A program made the position numbers and the translations under genes. A DNA stretch of 64,000 bases from positions 62,773 to 126,772 of the forward strand of contig NZ_LMLZ01000020.1 of assembly GCF_001422735.1 (NCBI RefSeq). The letters run 5' to 3'. The notes under the pieces are model-generated. The model ran no database searches and was not told where the DNA came from. It saw nothing but the letters and a program-made list of their open reading frames with translations. Shown here piece by piece: positions 18,725 to 27,325 of this stretch (position 1 is the stretch's first letter; the number at the start of each line of letters is the position of its first letter). This stretch comes from Acidovorax sp. Leaf78 (GTDB lineage Bacteria > Pseudomonadota > Gammaproteobacteria > Burkholderiales > Burkholderiaceae_C).

Positions 18725-19471
18725 TCAGGTGGCGGCGACAGGCAGCGGCGCCCGGATGTCCGTCAGAAACTGCCGCGCGCGGGGGTGCTGCGGACTGTCG
18801 AAGAACGCCTGGGGGCTGGCGCGCTCCAGCACACGCCCCGCGTCCATGAACCAGATGCGGTCGGCCACCTCGCGTGCAAAGCCCATTTCGTGCGTGACGC
18901 ACACCATGGTCATGCCGTCGCGCGCCAGGTCACGCATCACCGACAGCACCTCGCCCACCATCTCTGGGTCGAGCGCGCTCGTGGGCTCGTCGAACAGCAT
19001 GATGCGAGGCTCCATGGTGAGCGCGCGGGCAATGGCCACGCGCTGCTGCTGGCCGCCCGACAGCTCGGCGGCGTGGGCGTTGGCCTTGTGCGCCAGGCCC
19101 ACGCGGTCCAGCAGGGCCAGCGCGCGCTGGCGGGCCTGGTCCGGCGACACCCTGCGGAGATGGACCGGCGCCAGCGTGCAGTTGTCCAGCGCCGTCAGGT
19201 GCGGGAACAGGTTGAACTGCTGGAAGACGAAGCCGATGCCTGCGCGCAGCACGTTCAGGTTGAGCTTGGGGGCGTGGATGTCCTGCCCGTTGACGGTGAT
19301 GCGGCCTTTGTCGATGGGCTCCAGCCGGTTGATGGTGCGGATCAGCGTGGACTTGCCCGAGCCCGACGGCCCGCACACGACCACGACTTCGCCGGCGGCG
19401 ACGGTCTCGGTGATGTCTGCAAGCGCGTGGTAGTCGCCGTACCACTTGTTGACGTTGTCGAAGGTAATCAT
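18725..19471 (-). CDS. Polar amino-acid ABC transporter ATP-binding protein
   Basis: A 248-residue GlnQ/GltL-type ATPase: Walker [11 protein letters not shown]-loop [11 protein letters not shown], signature [15 protein letters not shown], Walker [15 protein letters not shown] and the switch His in VTHEM. Its ATG overlaps the upstream permease stop (ATGA), showing operon membership. With the two permeases and the binding protein it imports a polar amino acid. Placement next to organosulfur genes makes cystine or a sulfur amino acid plausible, but glutamate or aspartate is equally compatible with the sequence. Confidence 0.93.
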   Translation of the reverse strand: MITFDNVNKWYGDYHALADITETVAAGEVVVVCGPSGSGKSTLIRTINRLEPIDKGRITVNGQDIHAPKLNLNVLRAGIGFVFQQFNLFPHLTALDNCTLAPVHLRRVSPDQARQRALALLDRVGLAHKANAHAAELSGGQQQRVAIARALTMEPRIMLFDEPTSALDPEMVGEVLSVMRDLARDGMTMVCVTHEMGFAREVADRIWFMDAGRVLERASPQAFFDSPQHPRARQFLTDIRAPLPVAAT

Positions 19472-20199
19472 GGTGCGGCCCCCGCAGCGGGGGCGTGGAG
19501 AGGCATCTGGCGCGCAGGGCGCCGTGCGAGCCGGCGCTCCAGCCATACCGCGAAGCGCGTCAGGCCGAAACACAGAACGAAATAGGTGAACCCCAGCACC
19601 AGGTAGACCTGCGTGGGCAGCGTGAACACGAGCGTGTTGATCTGCGATGCGATGAACGACACCTCGGCCAGGCCGATGATGTAGCCCAGCGACGTGGCCT
19701 TGATGGTGGAGACGAACTGGTTAACGAGGGACGGCAGCATGTTGCGCAGTGCCTGGGGCAGGACCACCAGGCGCATGGACGCCAGGTACGGCAGGCCCAG
19801 CGAGCGCGCGCATTCCATCTGCCCCCGGGGCAGGCCGCGAATGCCGGCGCGCACGATCTCCGCCAGGTAGGCGGCGTCGAACACCACAAGGGCGATCAGC
19901 ATGGTGGTGAACTGGCCGGTCTTGTGCCCGGTGATGCTGGGCAGGAAGAAGTAGGCCCAGAAAATCACCATCAACAGCGGCGTGCCGCGCACCACGAACA
20001 CCAGCGCGCTCACGGGCCAGCGCAGCCAGGCCCAGGGGCTGACCCGGGCCAGGCCCAGCAGCAGCCCCGCGGGGATGGCCAGCAGCAGGGCGGACGACGC
20101 CAGGAGCAGCGTCAGCGCCAGGCCGCCCAGCGGCCCGTCGGGGTACTGGCCGATGAGGAAGAAGAGCCAGTAGGCATCGAGCATCTCGAGAAAACTCAT
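19468..20199 (-). CDS. Polar amino-acid ABC transporter permease 1
   Basis: A 243-residue membrane protein with several hydrophobic helices and the HisMQ-type signature [23 protein letters not shown], including the EAA-loop Gly. The C-terminal tail is Arg- and Ala-rich. It starts 16 bases after the second permease gene and overlaps the ATPase gene. Confidence 0.92.
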   Translation of the reverse strand: MSFLEMLDAYWLFFLIGQYPDGPLGGLALTLLLASSALLLAIPAGLLLGLARVSPWAWLRWPVSALVFVVRGTPLLMVIFWAYFFLPSITGHKTGQFTTMLIALVVFDAAYLAEIVRAGIRGLPRGQMECARSLGLPYLASMRLVVLPQALRNMLPSLVNQFVSTIKATSLGYIIGLAEVSFIASQINTLVFTLPTQVYLVLGFTYFVLCFGLTRFAVWLERRLARRPARQMPLHAPAAGAAP

Positions 20200-20215
20200 G
20201 GACGTGTGCCTCCTG

Positions 20216-20911
20216 TCATGCCGAGCGCGGCGGGTACCGGTGCTGGTACCACGCTGCGAGGGCGGTGATGGCCAGCGAGATGCCGAGGTAGCTGACCGTG
20301 GCGAAGGTGAACGCCTCGAAGCTCTTGAAGGTGGCGCTCTCCACCTTGGCGGCCTGGTACATGAGCTCGGCCGTGCCGATCACGGTGGCGATGCTGGTGT
20401 CCTTCCACAGGTTGAGGGTCTGCGACACCAGCGGCGGCACGCTGGTGCGCACGGCCTGCGGCAGCACCACGAGCCGCATGGCCGCGACGAACCCCAGGCC
20501 CAGTGCACGGGCAGCCTCCAGCTGCACCGTGGGCACGGACCGAATGCCGCTGCGGATGTCCTCGGCCATGAAGGCGCCGGCATACAGGCTGAGCGACACC
20601 ACGGCCGCGATGGCCTCGATGTTGTGCTGGTAGAGCCATTCCTTGGCAGAGTCCGGAAGGAGCTCGGGCGCACCGAAGTACCAGAACAGCATGTGGGCGA
20701 GCAGCGGGATATTGCGCTGCGACTCCACGAACAGAAAGCCGGTCCAGCGCAAGGGTGCCAGCGGCGCCAGGCGCAGCACGGCCACCAGCAGGCCCAGCAG
20801 CAGTGCCAGGGGCAGCGTGACGGCCAGCAGGGTCAGCGACAGGCGCAGGCCTGCCCAGAGCATGGCGTGGTAGGGGCCTGCCAGCAGCAGCGAAAAATCG
20901 AAAGTGGGCAT
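20216..20911 (-). CDS. Polar amino-acid ABC transporter permease 2
   Basis: A 231-residue HisMQ-family permease with helices at LRLSLTLLAVTLPLALLLGLLV and later, and the EAA-like loop EDIRSGIRSVPTVQLEAARALGLGF. It forms the heterodimeric channel with the next gene. A hairpin and a tandem heptamer lie between it and the upstream binding-protein gene. Confidence 0.92.
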   Translation of the reverse strand: MPTFDFSLLLAGPYHAMLWAGLRLSLTLLAVTLPLALLLGLLVAVLRLAPLAPLRWTGFLFVESQRNIPLLAHMLFWYFGAPELLPDSAKEWLYQHNIEAIAAVVSLSLYAGAFMAEDIRSGIRSVPTVQLEAARALGLGFVAAMRLVVLPQAVRTSVPPLVSQTLNLWKDTSIATVIGTAELMYQAAKVESATFKSFEAFTFATVSYLGISLAITALAAWYQHRYPPRSA

Positions 20912-20914
20912 ACA

Positions 20915-20956
20915 ACAAAAAGCGGCGGCCTGCCTCTGTGTGAAAAGGCAGGCCGT
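20915..20956 (-). terminator. Hairpin between binding-protein and permease genes (probable attenuator)
   Basis: On the minus strand GGCCTGCCT and AGGCAGGCC form a stem with an eleven-base loop, followed by a short T-rich run. A partial terminator here would give the binding protein more transcript than the membrane subunits, a common arrangement in ABC operons. Confidence 0.5.
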
Positions 20957-20969
20957 CCTTTGGGCCTTC

Positions 20970-20992
20970 AGCGATCAGCGATCAGCGATCAG
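20970..20992. repeat. Tandem heptamer repeat AGCGATC x3.3
   Basis: Three consecutive AGCGATC units plus AG lie in the short gap between the binding-protein gene and the attenuator hairpin. Too short for a protein; possibly slippage-derived. Confidence 0.7.
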
Positions 20993-21010
20993 GGGACCAG
21001 CGTGCAGCGC

Positions 21011-21850
21011 TCAGCCGTCCACCTTGTCCGATTCGAAGCGGAACGTGCGCTTGGCGAACTTGAGCTTGCTCTGGGCGCCCCACCACTTTTCGTACAGCTT
21101 CTCGGCGTCGCCCGAGGCTTCAAGGCCGCGCAGCGTGTCGTCGATGGCCTTCTTCAGCGCGGTTTCACCCTTGCGGATGCCCAGGGCCAGCGGCTCGACG
21201 TTCAGGTTCTGCGGAAGGATCAGGTAGTCGCCGCCCTTGGCGCCCAGCTTGGCCACGTCGTTGTACAGCGACGACTCGTCGTTGACGTAGGCAATGCCCT
21301 TGCCCTGCTGCAGCGCCTGGAAGGCCTGCTGGGTGTTCTCGAAGGTCACGACCTCGGCAGTCGGCACGGCGCGCAGCAGGTTGGGCTCCTGCGTGCCGCC
21401 CTTCACGGTCAGCACCTTCTTGCCGGCCAGGTCAGCCACGTTCTGGATGCCGCTGCTCTTCTTGACCAGCACCTTGGAGCCGGTGACGAAATGGGTCAGG
21501 CCGAAGTCGATCTGCGCCTCGCGTTCCTTGTTGTGCGTGAGGGATGCGGCCAGCACGTCCACATGGCCCTGCTGCAGCTCGGGGATGCGCGCTGCCACGG
21601 CCAACTGCTTGAACACGGGTTTGACGCCCAGCTTCTTGGCCACCGCGGTGGCGATGTCGATCTCGTAGCCGATGAAGCCGCGGGTCTTGGGGTCCACGAA
21701 GCTGTTGGGTTCGTCGGTGCCCAGAACGCCGAAGACGATCTCACCCTTCTTCTTGATGTCGTCCAGTTGGTCGGCCTTGGCGGTGATGCCCACGAGCGCC
21801 AGCGCCGTGGCCGCAATGAAACCAGTGAGGGATGAAAATTTCAGTCGCAT
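21011..21850 (-). CDS. Polar amino-acid ABC transporter substrate-binding protein
   Basis: A 279-residue periplasmic protein of the SBP_bac_3 family: a signal peptide (LTGFIAATALALVGITAKA), then KKGEIVFGVLGTDEPNSFVDPKTRGFIGYEIDIATAVAKKLGV, the diagnostic N-lobe. A KWWGAQ segment follows near the C-terminus. The ATG at 21850 is chosen because it starts directly before the signal sequence. It is the first gene of the importer operon and is divergent from the TauD-like gene. Confidence 0.92.
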   Translation of the reverse strand: MRLKFSSLTGFIAATALALVGITAKADQLDDIKKKGEIVFGVLGTDEPNSFVDPKTRGFIGYEIDIATAVAKKLGVKPVFKQLAVAARIPELQQGHVDVLAASLTHNKEREAQIDFGLTHFVTGSKVLVKKSSGIQNVADLAGKKVLTVKGGTQEPNLLRAVPTAEVVTFENTQQAFQALQQGKGIAYVNDESSLYNDVAKLGAKGGDYLILPQNLNVEPLALGIRKGETALKKAIDDTLRGLEASGDAEKLYEKWWGAQSKLKFAKRTFRFESDKVDG

Positions 21851-22088
21851 GGTGATTGATTGATGAAGTATTTCTGGTGGATGAGGCGCTGGTCTATAGA
21901 TGCCCTTGCACATCGGCAAGGCGCAGGGCCAGCGGGAGCCGCGACGATAGGCGGGCGCCCCCACGCGGCCAACGAAGGAAAGCGCATATCCAAATCAGTT
22001 CATTGACCAGCACGACGCGACAAGGCTGCGCTACCGTGCGAGCGTGCTTGCCCGCTGCAACTCCGCAGGCAGATGATTCCTTTGGATG

Positions 22089-22101
22089 TTTATTTCATAA
22101 A
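22089..22101. promoter_or_regulatory. AT-rich inverted repeat TTTAT-TTC-ATAAA
   Basis: A five-base perfect inverted repeat with a three-base centre in the AT-rich part of the divergent promoter region, about 100 bases upstream of the TauD-like start. It may be an operator or promoter element; no factor can be assigned. Confidence 0.35.
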
Positions 22102-22115
22102 CAAGCAACAAATCA

Positions 22116-22135
22116 TTCGTTCCGTGTAGAACGAA
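22116..22135. promoter_or_regulatory. Inverted repeat TTCGTTC-N6-GAACGAA
   Basis: A perfect seven-base inverted repeat with a six-base spacer, about 65 bases upstream of the TauD-like ATG. Its size and position fit a dimeric regulator operator, for example a LysR-type sulfur regulator, but the sequence alone does not identify the protein. Confidence 0.45.
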
Positions 22136-22197
22136 GCATCCCTACAGTCGGCAGCTTCCATGCACCAGCCCCTGCGACCCGAGCGCGAGAGCCCCCA

Positions 22198-23085
22198 ATG
22201 ACTGCCACTGCCACCCGTTCTCCTGCCCCCGTACAGAACTTCGAGATACGGCCCTTCGATGCGCCCGTGGGCGCCGAGGTCGTGGGCCTCGATATCTCCC
22301 AGCCCATCAGCGACAGCGAGTTCGCCCGCATCCACCAGGCGCACCTGGACCACCATGTGCTGGTGTTCCGCGACCAGCAGGTGTCGCCTGCAGCCCATGT
22401 GGACTTCAGCCGGCGCTTCGGCCCGCTAGAGATTCACGTGCTGCACCAGTTCCAGCTGAAGGGGCACCCGGAGATCCTCATCGTCTCCAACATCAAGGAC
22501 AACGGCGAGCCCATCGGCTTAGGGGATGCGGGCGTGTACTGGCACTCCGACATCTCGTACAAGGCCTACCCCAGCCTGGGGTCCTTGCTGCACGCACAGG
22601 AGCTTCCCAGCGAGGGCGGCGACACGCTGTTCGCCGACCAGCACCTGGCCTGGGAGGCCCTGAGCCCCGAACTGCAGCAGCGCATCCTGCCGCTCAAGGC
22701 CGAGCACAGTTACCTCGCCAAGTACGAGGAGCTGCGCGCCAAGAACCCCTGGCGCCCGAAGCTCTCGCAGGCGCAGATCGACCAGGTGTCGCCCGCCGTG
22801 CAGCCCGTGGTGCGCACGCACCCCGAGACAGGCCGCAAGGCGCTGTTTGTCAGCGAACACTTCACCACGCGCATCGTCGGCCTGCCGCAGGCAGAGAGCG
22901 ATGCGCTGTTGGCCGAACTGTTCGCGCACAGCGTCAAGCCCGAGTTCATCTACCGCCACCACTGGCAGCCCCACGACCTCGTCTTCTGGGACAACCGGTC
23001 CCTCATGCACCTGGCCGCCGGCACGCCTGACCACCTGCGCCGCAAGCTCCACCGCACCACGATCCAGGGCGACGCGCCGTACTGA
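22198..23085 (+). CDS. TauD/TfdA-family Fe(II)/2-oxoglutarate dioxygenase
   Basis: A 295-residue dioxygenase. VYWHSDISYK gives the HxD iron ligands, the distal His is in RRKLHRTTIQGD, and a downstream Arg likely binds 2-oxoglutarate. Family members release sulfite from taurine or alkyl sulfonates or attack aryloxy acids. It is followed after 30 bases by a sulfonate-type ABC importer, so sulfur scavenging from an organosulfonate or sulfate ester is the best reading. True TauD is near 283 residues. Confidence 0.88.
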   Translation: MTATATRSPAPVQNFEIRPFDAPVGAEVVGLDISQPISDSEFARIHQAHLDHHVLVFRDQQVSPAAHVDFSRRFGPLEIHVLHQFQLKGHPEILIVSNIKDNGEPIGLGDAGVYWHSDISYKAYPSLGSLLHAQELPSEGGDTLFADQHLAWEALSPELQQRILPLKAEHSYLAKYEELRAKNPWRPKLSQAQIDQVSPAVQPVVRTHPETGRKALFVSEHFTTRIVGLPQAESDALLAELFAHSVKPEFIYRHHWQPHDLVFWDNRSLMHLAAGTPDHLRRKLHRTTIQGDAPY

Positions 23086-23115
23086 CCACCATCCTCCAGA
23101 GAGAAACACAAAGCC

Positions 23116-24126
23116 ATGAACAACTTCACGCGCAAAGCCGCTGCACTCGTCACCGGCCTGGGCCTTGCTTTCGGCACCCTCAGCGCCCACGCGGAAGGGC
23201 AGATCCGCATTGCTCAGCAGTTCGGCATCGTCTACCTGCTGCTCAACGTGGCGCAGGAGCAAAAGCTGATCGAAAAACATGCCAAGGCCGCCGGCGTGGA
23301 TGCCAAGGTGGAATGGGTGCAGCTGTCGGGCGGCTCCGCCGTCAACGATGCGCTGCTGTCGGGCAACATCGAGATCGCCGGCGCCGGCGTGGGGCCGCTG
23401 CTCACCATTTGGGACCGCACCAAGGGCCGGCAGGATGTGAAGGGCGTGGCGTCCCTCGGCAACTTCCCGTACTACCTGGTCACCAACAACCCGAACGTGA
23501 AGACGATTGCGGACTTCACCGAGAAGGACCGCATTGCGCTGCCGGCCGTGGGCGTGTCGGTGCAGTCGCGCGTGCTGCAGCTGGCATCGGCCAAGCTCTG
23601 GGGCGACAAGGAGTTCAACAAGCTCGACAAGATCAGCGTGGCGGTGCCGCACCCCGATGCAGCCGCCGCCATCATCAAGGGCGGCACCGAGATTTCGGCG
23701 CACTTCGGCAACCCGCCGTTCCAGGAGCAGGAGCTGGCCGGCAACCCGCAGGCGCGCATCGTGCTCAAGTCCTATGACGTGCTGGGCGGCCCCTCGTCGG
23801 CCACCGTGCTGTACGCCACCGACAAGTTCCGCACCGAGAACCCCAAGACCTACAAGGCCTTCATCGATGCGCTGAACGAGGCCTCGCAGTTCGTCACCGC
23901 CAACCCGGAGAAGGCGGCGGACATCTACCTCAAGGTGAGCAACGCCAAGACCGACCGCGACCTGCTGCTCAAGATCATCAAGAACCCCGAAGTCCAGTTC
24001 AAGATCACGCCGCAGAACACCTATGCGCTGGCCGAGTTCATGCACCGTGTGGGCGCCATCAAGAACAAGCCTGCCTCTGCCAAAGACTACTTCTTTGCAG
24101 ACGCGCACAACGCGGCGGGGAACTGA
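23116..24126 (+). CDS. Sulfonate/nitrate/taurine-type ABC substrate-binding protein
   Basis: A 336-residue SsuA/TauA-like periplasmic protein. The signal peptide ends near LSAHAEG, and IRIAQQFGIVYLLLNVAQEQKLIEKHAK and LSGGSAVNDALLSGNIEIAGAGVGPLL are typical of this family. It is preceded by AGAGAAA about ten bases before the ATG and followed directly by its ATPase and permease genes. Confidence 0.9.
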   Translation: MNNFTRKAAALVTGLGLAFGTLSAHAEGQIRIAQQFGIVYLLLNVAQEQKLIEKHAKAAGVDAKVEWVQLSGGSAVNDALLSGNIEIAGAGVGPLLTIWDRTKGRQDVKGVASLGNFPYYLVTNNPNVKTIADFTEKDRIALPAVGVSVQSRVLQLASAKLWGDKEFNKLDKISVAVPHPDAAAAIIKGGTEISAHFGNPPFQEQELAGNPQARIVLKSYDVLGGPSSATVLYATDKFRTENPKTYKAFIDALNEASQFVTANPEKAADIYLKVSNAKTDRDLLLKIIKNPEVQFKITPQNTYALAEFMHRVGAIKNKPASAKDYFFADAHNAAGN

Positions 24127-24128
24127 CC

Positions 24129-25022
24129 ATGCCCGTGCTGGCGCCTGACCTTGCGCTGCGGCAGGGCTTTCTGGCTGAAGCCGCAGTGGATGCACCGCAC
24201 GCCGCGCCGGCGCCTGCCGCCGCAGTGCAGGCGGCGCCTGGCGCGCTGCTGCAGGTCGATGGCGTCAGCCTGGAATACCGCACCACCGAACGCGTGGTGC
24301 GCGCCACGCACCAGGTCAGCTTCGACGTGCATGCGGCCGACCGCTTCGTGCTGCTGGGCCCCTCGGGCTGCGGCAAGTCCACGCTGCTCAAGGCGGTGGG
24401 GGGCTTCATCGCACCCATCGAAGGCGAGATCCGGCTGGGTGGCCAACGGGTGACCGCGCCCGGGCCGGACCGCATCGTGGTGTTCCAGGAGTTCGACCAG
24501 CTGCCGCCCTGGAAGACCGTCAAGCAGAACGTGATGTTTCCGCTGCTCGCGTCGCGCACGGTAGGCAAGAAAGAAGCCGCCGAGCGGGCCCTGCACTACC
24601 TGGCCAAGGTGGGGCTTGATAAATTTGCCGATGTGCATCCGCACCAGCTGTCGGGCGGCATGAAGCAGCGCGTGGCCATTGCCCGGGCGCTGGCCATGCA
24701 GCCGCGCATTTTGTTGATGGACGAGCCCTTCGCCGCGCTGGACGCGCTCACGCGCCGCAAGATGCAGGAAGAGTTGCTCGCGCTGTGGGACGAGGTGCGT
24801 TTCACGCTGCTGTTCGTCACGCATTCGATCGAAGAAGCGCTGGTGGTCGGCAATCGCATCGCGCTGCTGTCGCCACACCCCGGCCGCATGCGCGCCGAGA
24901 TCAACAGCCACGACTTTCACCTGGGGAGCCTGGGCGGTGCCGACTTCCAGGCCACGGCGCAGCGCATTCATAACCTGCTGTTCGAAGAAGAACAAACCCA
25001 AGAAGGGCACGCGCAGCCATGA
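24129..25022 (+). CDS. Sulfonate/nitrate/taurine-type ABC ATP-binding protein
   Basis: A 297-residue SsuB/TauB-type ATPase: Walker A GPSGCGKST (about 77-85), signature [15 protein letters not shown], Walker B ILLMDEPFAALD and switch His in VTHSIEEAL. An Ala/Pro-rich 40-residue N-terminal extension precedes the domain. Its stop overlaps the permease ATG (ATGA), so the genes are coupled. Confidence 0.93.
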   Translation: MPVLAPDLALRQGFLAEAAVDAPHAAPAPAAAVQAAPGALLQVDGVSLEYRTTERVVRATHQVSFDVHAADRFVLLGPSGCGKSTLLKAVGGFIAPIEGEIRLGGQRVTAPGPDRIVVFQEFDQLPPWKTVKQNVMFPLLASRTVGKKEAAERALHYLAKVGLDKFADVHPHQLSGGMKQRVAIARALAMQPRILLMDEPFAALDALTRRKMQEELLALWDEVRFTLLFVTHSIEEALVVGNRIALLSPHPGRMRAEINSHDFHLGSLGGADFQATAQRIHNLLFEEEQTQEGHAQP

Positions 25023-25891
25023 GCCCACTTTTGCACCCGCCTGTGCGGCCTGAATACGAGCGCACCCTGGAGCCGTTTCGCGACGTGCCGGTGGAGCGCG
25101 CGCTCCCCTTGTCAGACCGCATCTGGGGCCAGGAGTGGCTGCGCAAGGCGGTGATCCTGGCGGTGCTCGCGGCCGTGTGGGAAGTAGCCGCGCGCTGGCA
25201 GAACAACGATCTGCTGCTGCCCACGTTCAGCGCCACGATGAAGGCGCTGGCCGAGGGCCTGCTGAGCGGCGAGCTGATCGAGAAAGTGCGCCTGTCGCTG
25301 TTCGTGCTGGTGCAGGGCTATGTGGCGGGCGTGGTGCTGGCGTTCGCGCTGACCACCCTGGCGGTGTCCACCCGGCTGGGCCGCGACCTGCTCGGTACGC
25401 TCACGTCCATGTTCAACCCCTTGCCCGCCATTGCGCTGCTGCCGCTGGCGCTGCTGTGGTTCGGCCTGGGGCGCGGCAGCCTGGTGTTCGTGCTGATCCA
25501 TTCGGTGCTGTGGCCGCTGGCGCTCAATACCTATGCGGGCTTTCAAGGCGTGCCCGAGACCCTGCGCATGGCCGGCCGCAACTATGGCCTGCGGGGCATT
25601 CCGTATGTGCTGCAGATCCTCATACCCGCTGCGCTGCCGGCCATCCTGTCGGGCCTGAAGATCGGCTGGGCCTTTGCCTGGCGCACGCTGATCGCTGCGG
25701 AGCTGGTGTTCGGCGCATCGTCGGGCAAGGGCGGCCTGGGCTGGTACATCTTCCAGAACCGCAACGAGCTCTACACCGACCGCGTGTTCGCGGGGCTGGT
25801 CATGGTGGTGCTCATCGGGCTGCTGGTCGAGAGCCTGGGATTTGCCACACTGGAGCGGCTGACTGTGCGCAAGTGGGGGCAGCAGCGCTGA
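25019..25891 (+). CDS. Sulfonate/nitrate/taurine-type ABC permease
   Basis: A 290-residue inner-membrane permease of the SsuC/TauC type, with about six hydrophobic helices and the EAA-like loop LNTYAGFQGVPETLRMAGRNYGL. It completes the importer made with the two preceding genes. Confidence 0.92.
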   Translation: MSPLLHPPVRPEYERTLEPFRDVPVERALPLSDRIWGQEWLRKAVILAVLAAVWEVAARWQNNDLLLPTFSATMKALAEGLLSGELIEKVRLSLFVLVQGYVAGVVLAFALTTLAVSTRLGRDLLGTLTSMFNPLPAIALLPLALLWFGLGRGSLVFVLIHSVLWPLALNTYAGFQGVPETLRMAGRNYGLRGIPYVLQILIPAALPAILSGLKIGWAFAWRTLIAAELVFGASSGKGGLGWYIFQNRNELYTDRVFAGLVMVVLIGLLVESLGFATLERLTVRKWGQQR

Positions 25892-25972
25892 GCACGGTGG
25901 CGGCCTGCCCGGGCCCTGGGCGGGGCGTGCAACCTTCTTCTTTCATTCTCGACGGGCGCAACGCCTTCTTCC

Positions 25973-27325
25973 ATGCCGACACCTTCTCCCACCATGCACC
26001 TGGGCGCCTTCTTCTTTGGCGTGGGCCACCACCTGGCCGCCTGGCGCCACCCGGACGTGAACCCCGGCGCGGCCAGCTCCATCGCTCAACTGCGTGAATG
26101 GGCGCAGATCGCCGAAGCCGCCAAGTTCGACGCCATCTTCTTTGCCGACAACGTGGGCCTGCCCGGCCCGCCCGATGCGGTGCTCGCCAAGAACGCGCTG
26201 TGGTACCCGATGGAGCCGCTGCTGGCCCTGTCGGCGCTGTCGCAGGCCACGGAGCGCATCGGCTTGGTGGCCACCGTGTCCACCACCTACTTGCCGCCCT
26301 ACCACCTGGCGCGCAAGTACGCCACGCTCGACCAGATCAGCGGCGGGCGCGCGGGCTGGAACCTGGTCACGTCGGGCAGCGACTTCGAGGCGCGCAGCTT
26401 TGGCCTCGACAAACAGCTCGACCATGCGCACCGGTATGCCCGCGCGCACGAGTACGTGCAGATCGTCAAAGGCCTGTGGGACACCTGGGAAGACGATGCC
26501 TTCATCCACGACAAGGCGGCCAACCAGTTCTTCGACTCCGAGCGCCTGCACCGCGTGGCGTTCGACGGCGAGCACTTCAAGGTGCATGGCGGCCTGCAGA
26601 CGCCGCGCTCGCCGCAGGGCTACCCGGTGCTGGTGCAGGCAGGTTCGTCCAGCGACGGGCAGGACCTTGCGGCGTCCGCCGCCGAAGTAGTCTTTACCGC
26701 GCAGCAGACGCCTGAAGCTGCGCGCGCGTTCTACCAGTCGCTCAAGGGCCGCTTGGCGGCGTATGGACGCACGCCGGACCAGCTCAAGATCCTGCCGGGC
26801 ATCTCGCCCTTCGTGGGGCGCACGCAGCAGGAGGCCCAGGACAAGTTCGACCAACTGCAGGGCCTGATCGACCCGGTGCTGGGCGTGGGGCTGCTGTCCA
26901 CCTTCCTGGGCAATGCCGACCTGTCCGCCTACCCGGTCGACGGCCCGTTTCCGCAAGATCTGCCCGTTACTCAAGGCTGGCAGAGCCGCCAGGAACTGTT
27001 CGCCAAGATGGCGCGCGACGAGGGGCTGAGCATTCGCCAGCTGTACGAAAAAGTGGCCGGCGCGCGGGGCCATTGGACGCTGGTGGGCACGCCCGAGACC
27101 ATCGCCGACCAGCTGGAGCACTGGTTCACCACCGGCGCGGCCGACGGCTTCAATGTGCTGGCGCCGACGCTGCCCCATGGCCTGAAGGACTTTGCCGAGC
27201 TGGTGGTGCCCGAGCTGCAGCGCCGGGGCCTGTTCCGCAAGGACTATGCAGGTACCACCTTGCGTGAGCACCTGGGCCTGTCGCGGCCCGCGCACCCTGC
27301 GCGGCGTGCCGGGGCCACGGCATGA
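25973..27325 (+). CDS. FMN-dependent monooxygenase, NtaA/SnaA/DszA family
   Basis: A 450-residue flavin-dependent class C monooxygenase (bacterial luciferase-like). MHLGAFFFGVGHHLAAWRHPDVNPGAASSI, EAAKFDAIFFADNVGLPG, RIGLVATVSTTYLPPYHLARKYATLDQISGGRAGWNLVTSGSDFEARSFG and a C-terminal VVPELQRRGLFRKDY are diagnostic blocks. Relatives attack nitrilotriacetate, dibenzothiophene sulfone or dimethyl sulfide and need a flavin reductase, which is not visible here. Its position after a sulfonate importer suggests desulfonation or another organosulfur oxidation. It overlaps the next gene by four bases. Confidence 0.9.
   Translation: MPTPSPTMHLGAFFFGVGHHLAAWRHPDVNPGAASSIAQLREWAQIAEAAKFDAIFFADNVGLPGPPDAVLAKNALWYPMEPLLALSALSQATERIGLVATVSTTYLPPYHLARKYATLDQISGGRAGWNLVTSGSDFEARSFGLDKQLDHAHRYARAHEYVQIVKGLWDTWEDDAFIHDKAANQFFDSERLHRVAFDGEHFKVHGGLQTPRSPQGYPVLVQAGSSSDGQDLAASAAEVVFTAQQTPEAARAFYQSLKGRLAAYGRTPDQLKILPGISPFVGRTQQEAQDKFDQLQGLIDPVLGVGLLSTFLGNADLSAYPVDGPFPQDLPVTQGWQSRQELFAKMARDEGLSIRQLYEKVAGARGHWTLVGTPETIADQLEHWFTTGAADGFNVLAPTLPHGLKDFAELVVPELQRRGLFRKDYAGTTLREHLGLSRPAHPARRAGATA

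Larger units (their letters stand above)
21851..22197. other. Divergent promoter region between amino-acid importer and TauD-like gene
   Basis: A 347-base region, AT-richer than its surroundings near 22080-22140, that must carry both promoters. It includes two inverted repeats (22089-22101 and 22116-22135) listed separately. No gene is supported here. Confidence 0.6.

Noticed and set aside
22519-24195. Minus-strand open frame of 558 codons opposite the TauD-like and SBP genes.
   Set aside because: Antisense shadow; both plus-strand proteins have clear families and ribosome-binding sites.
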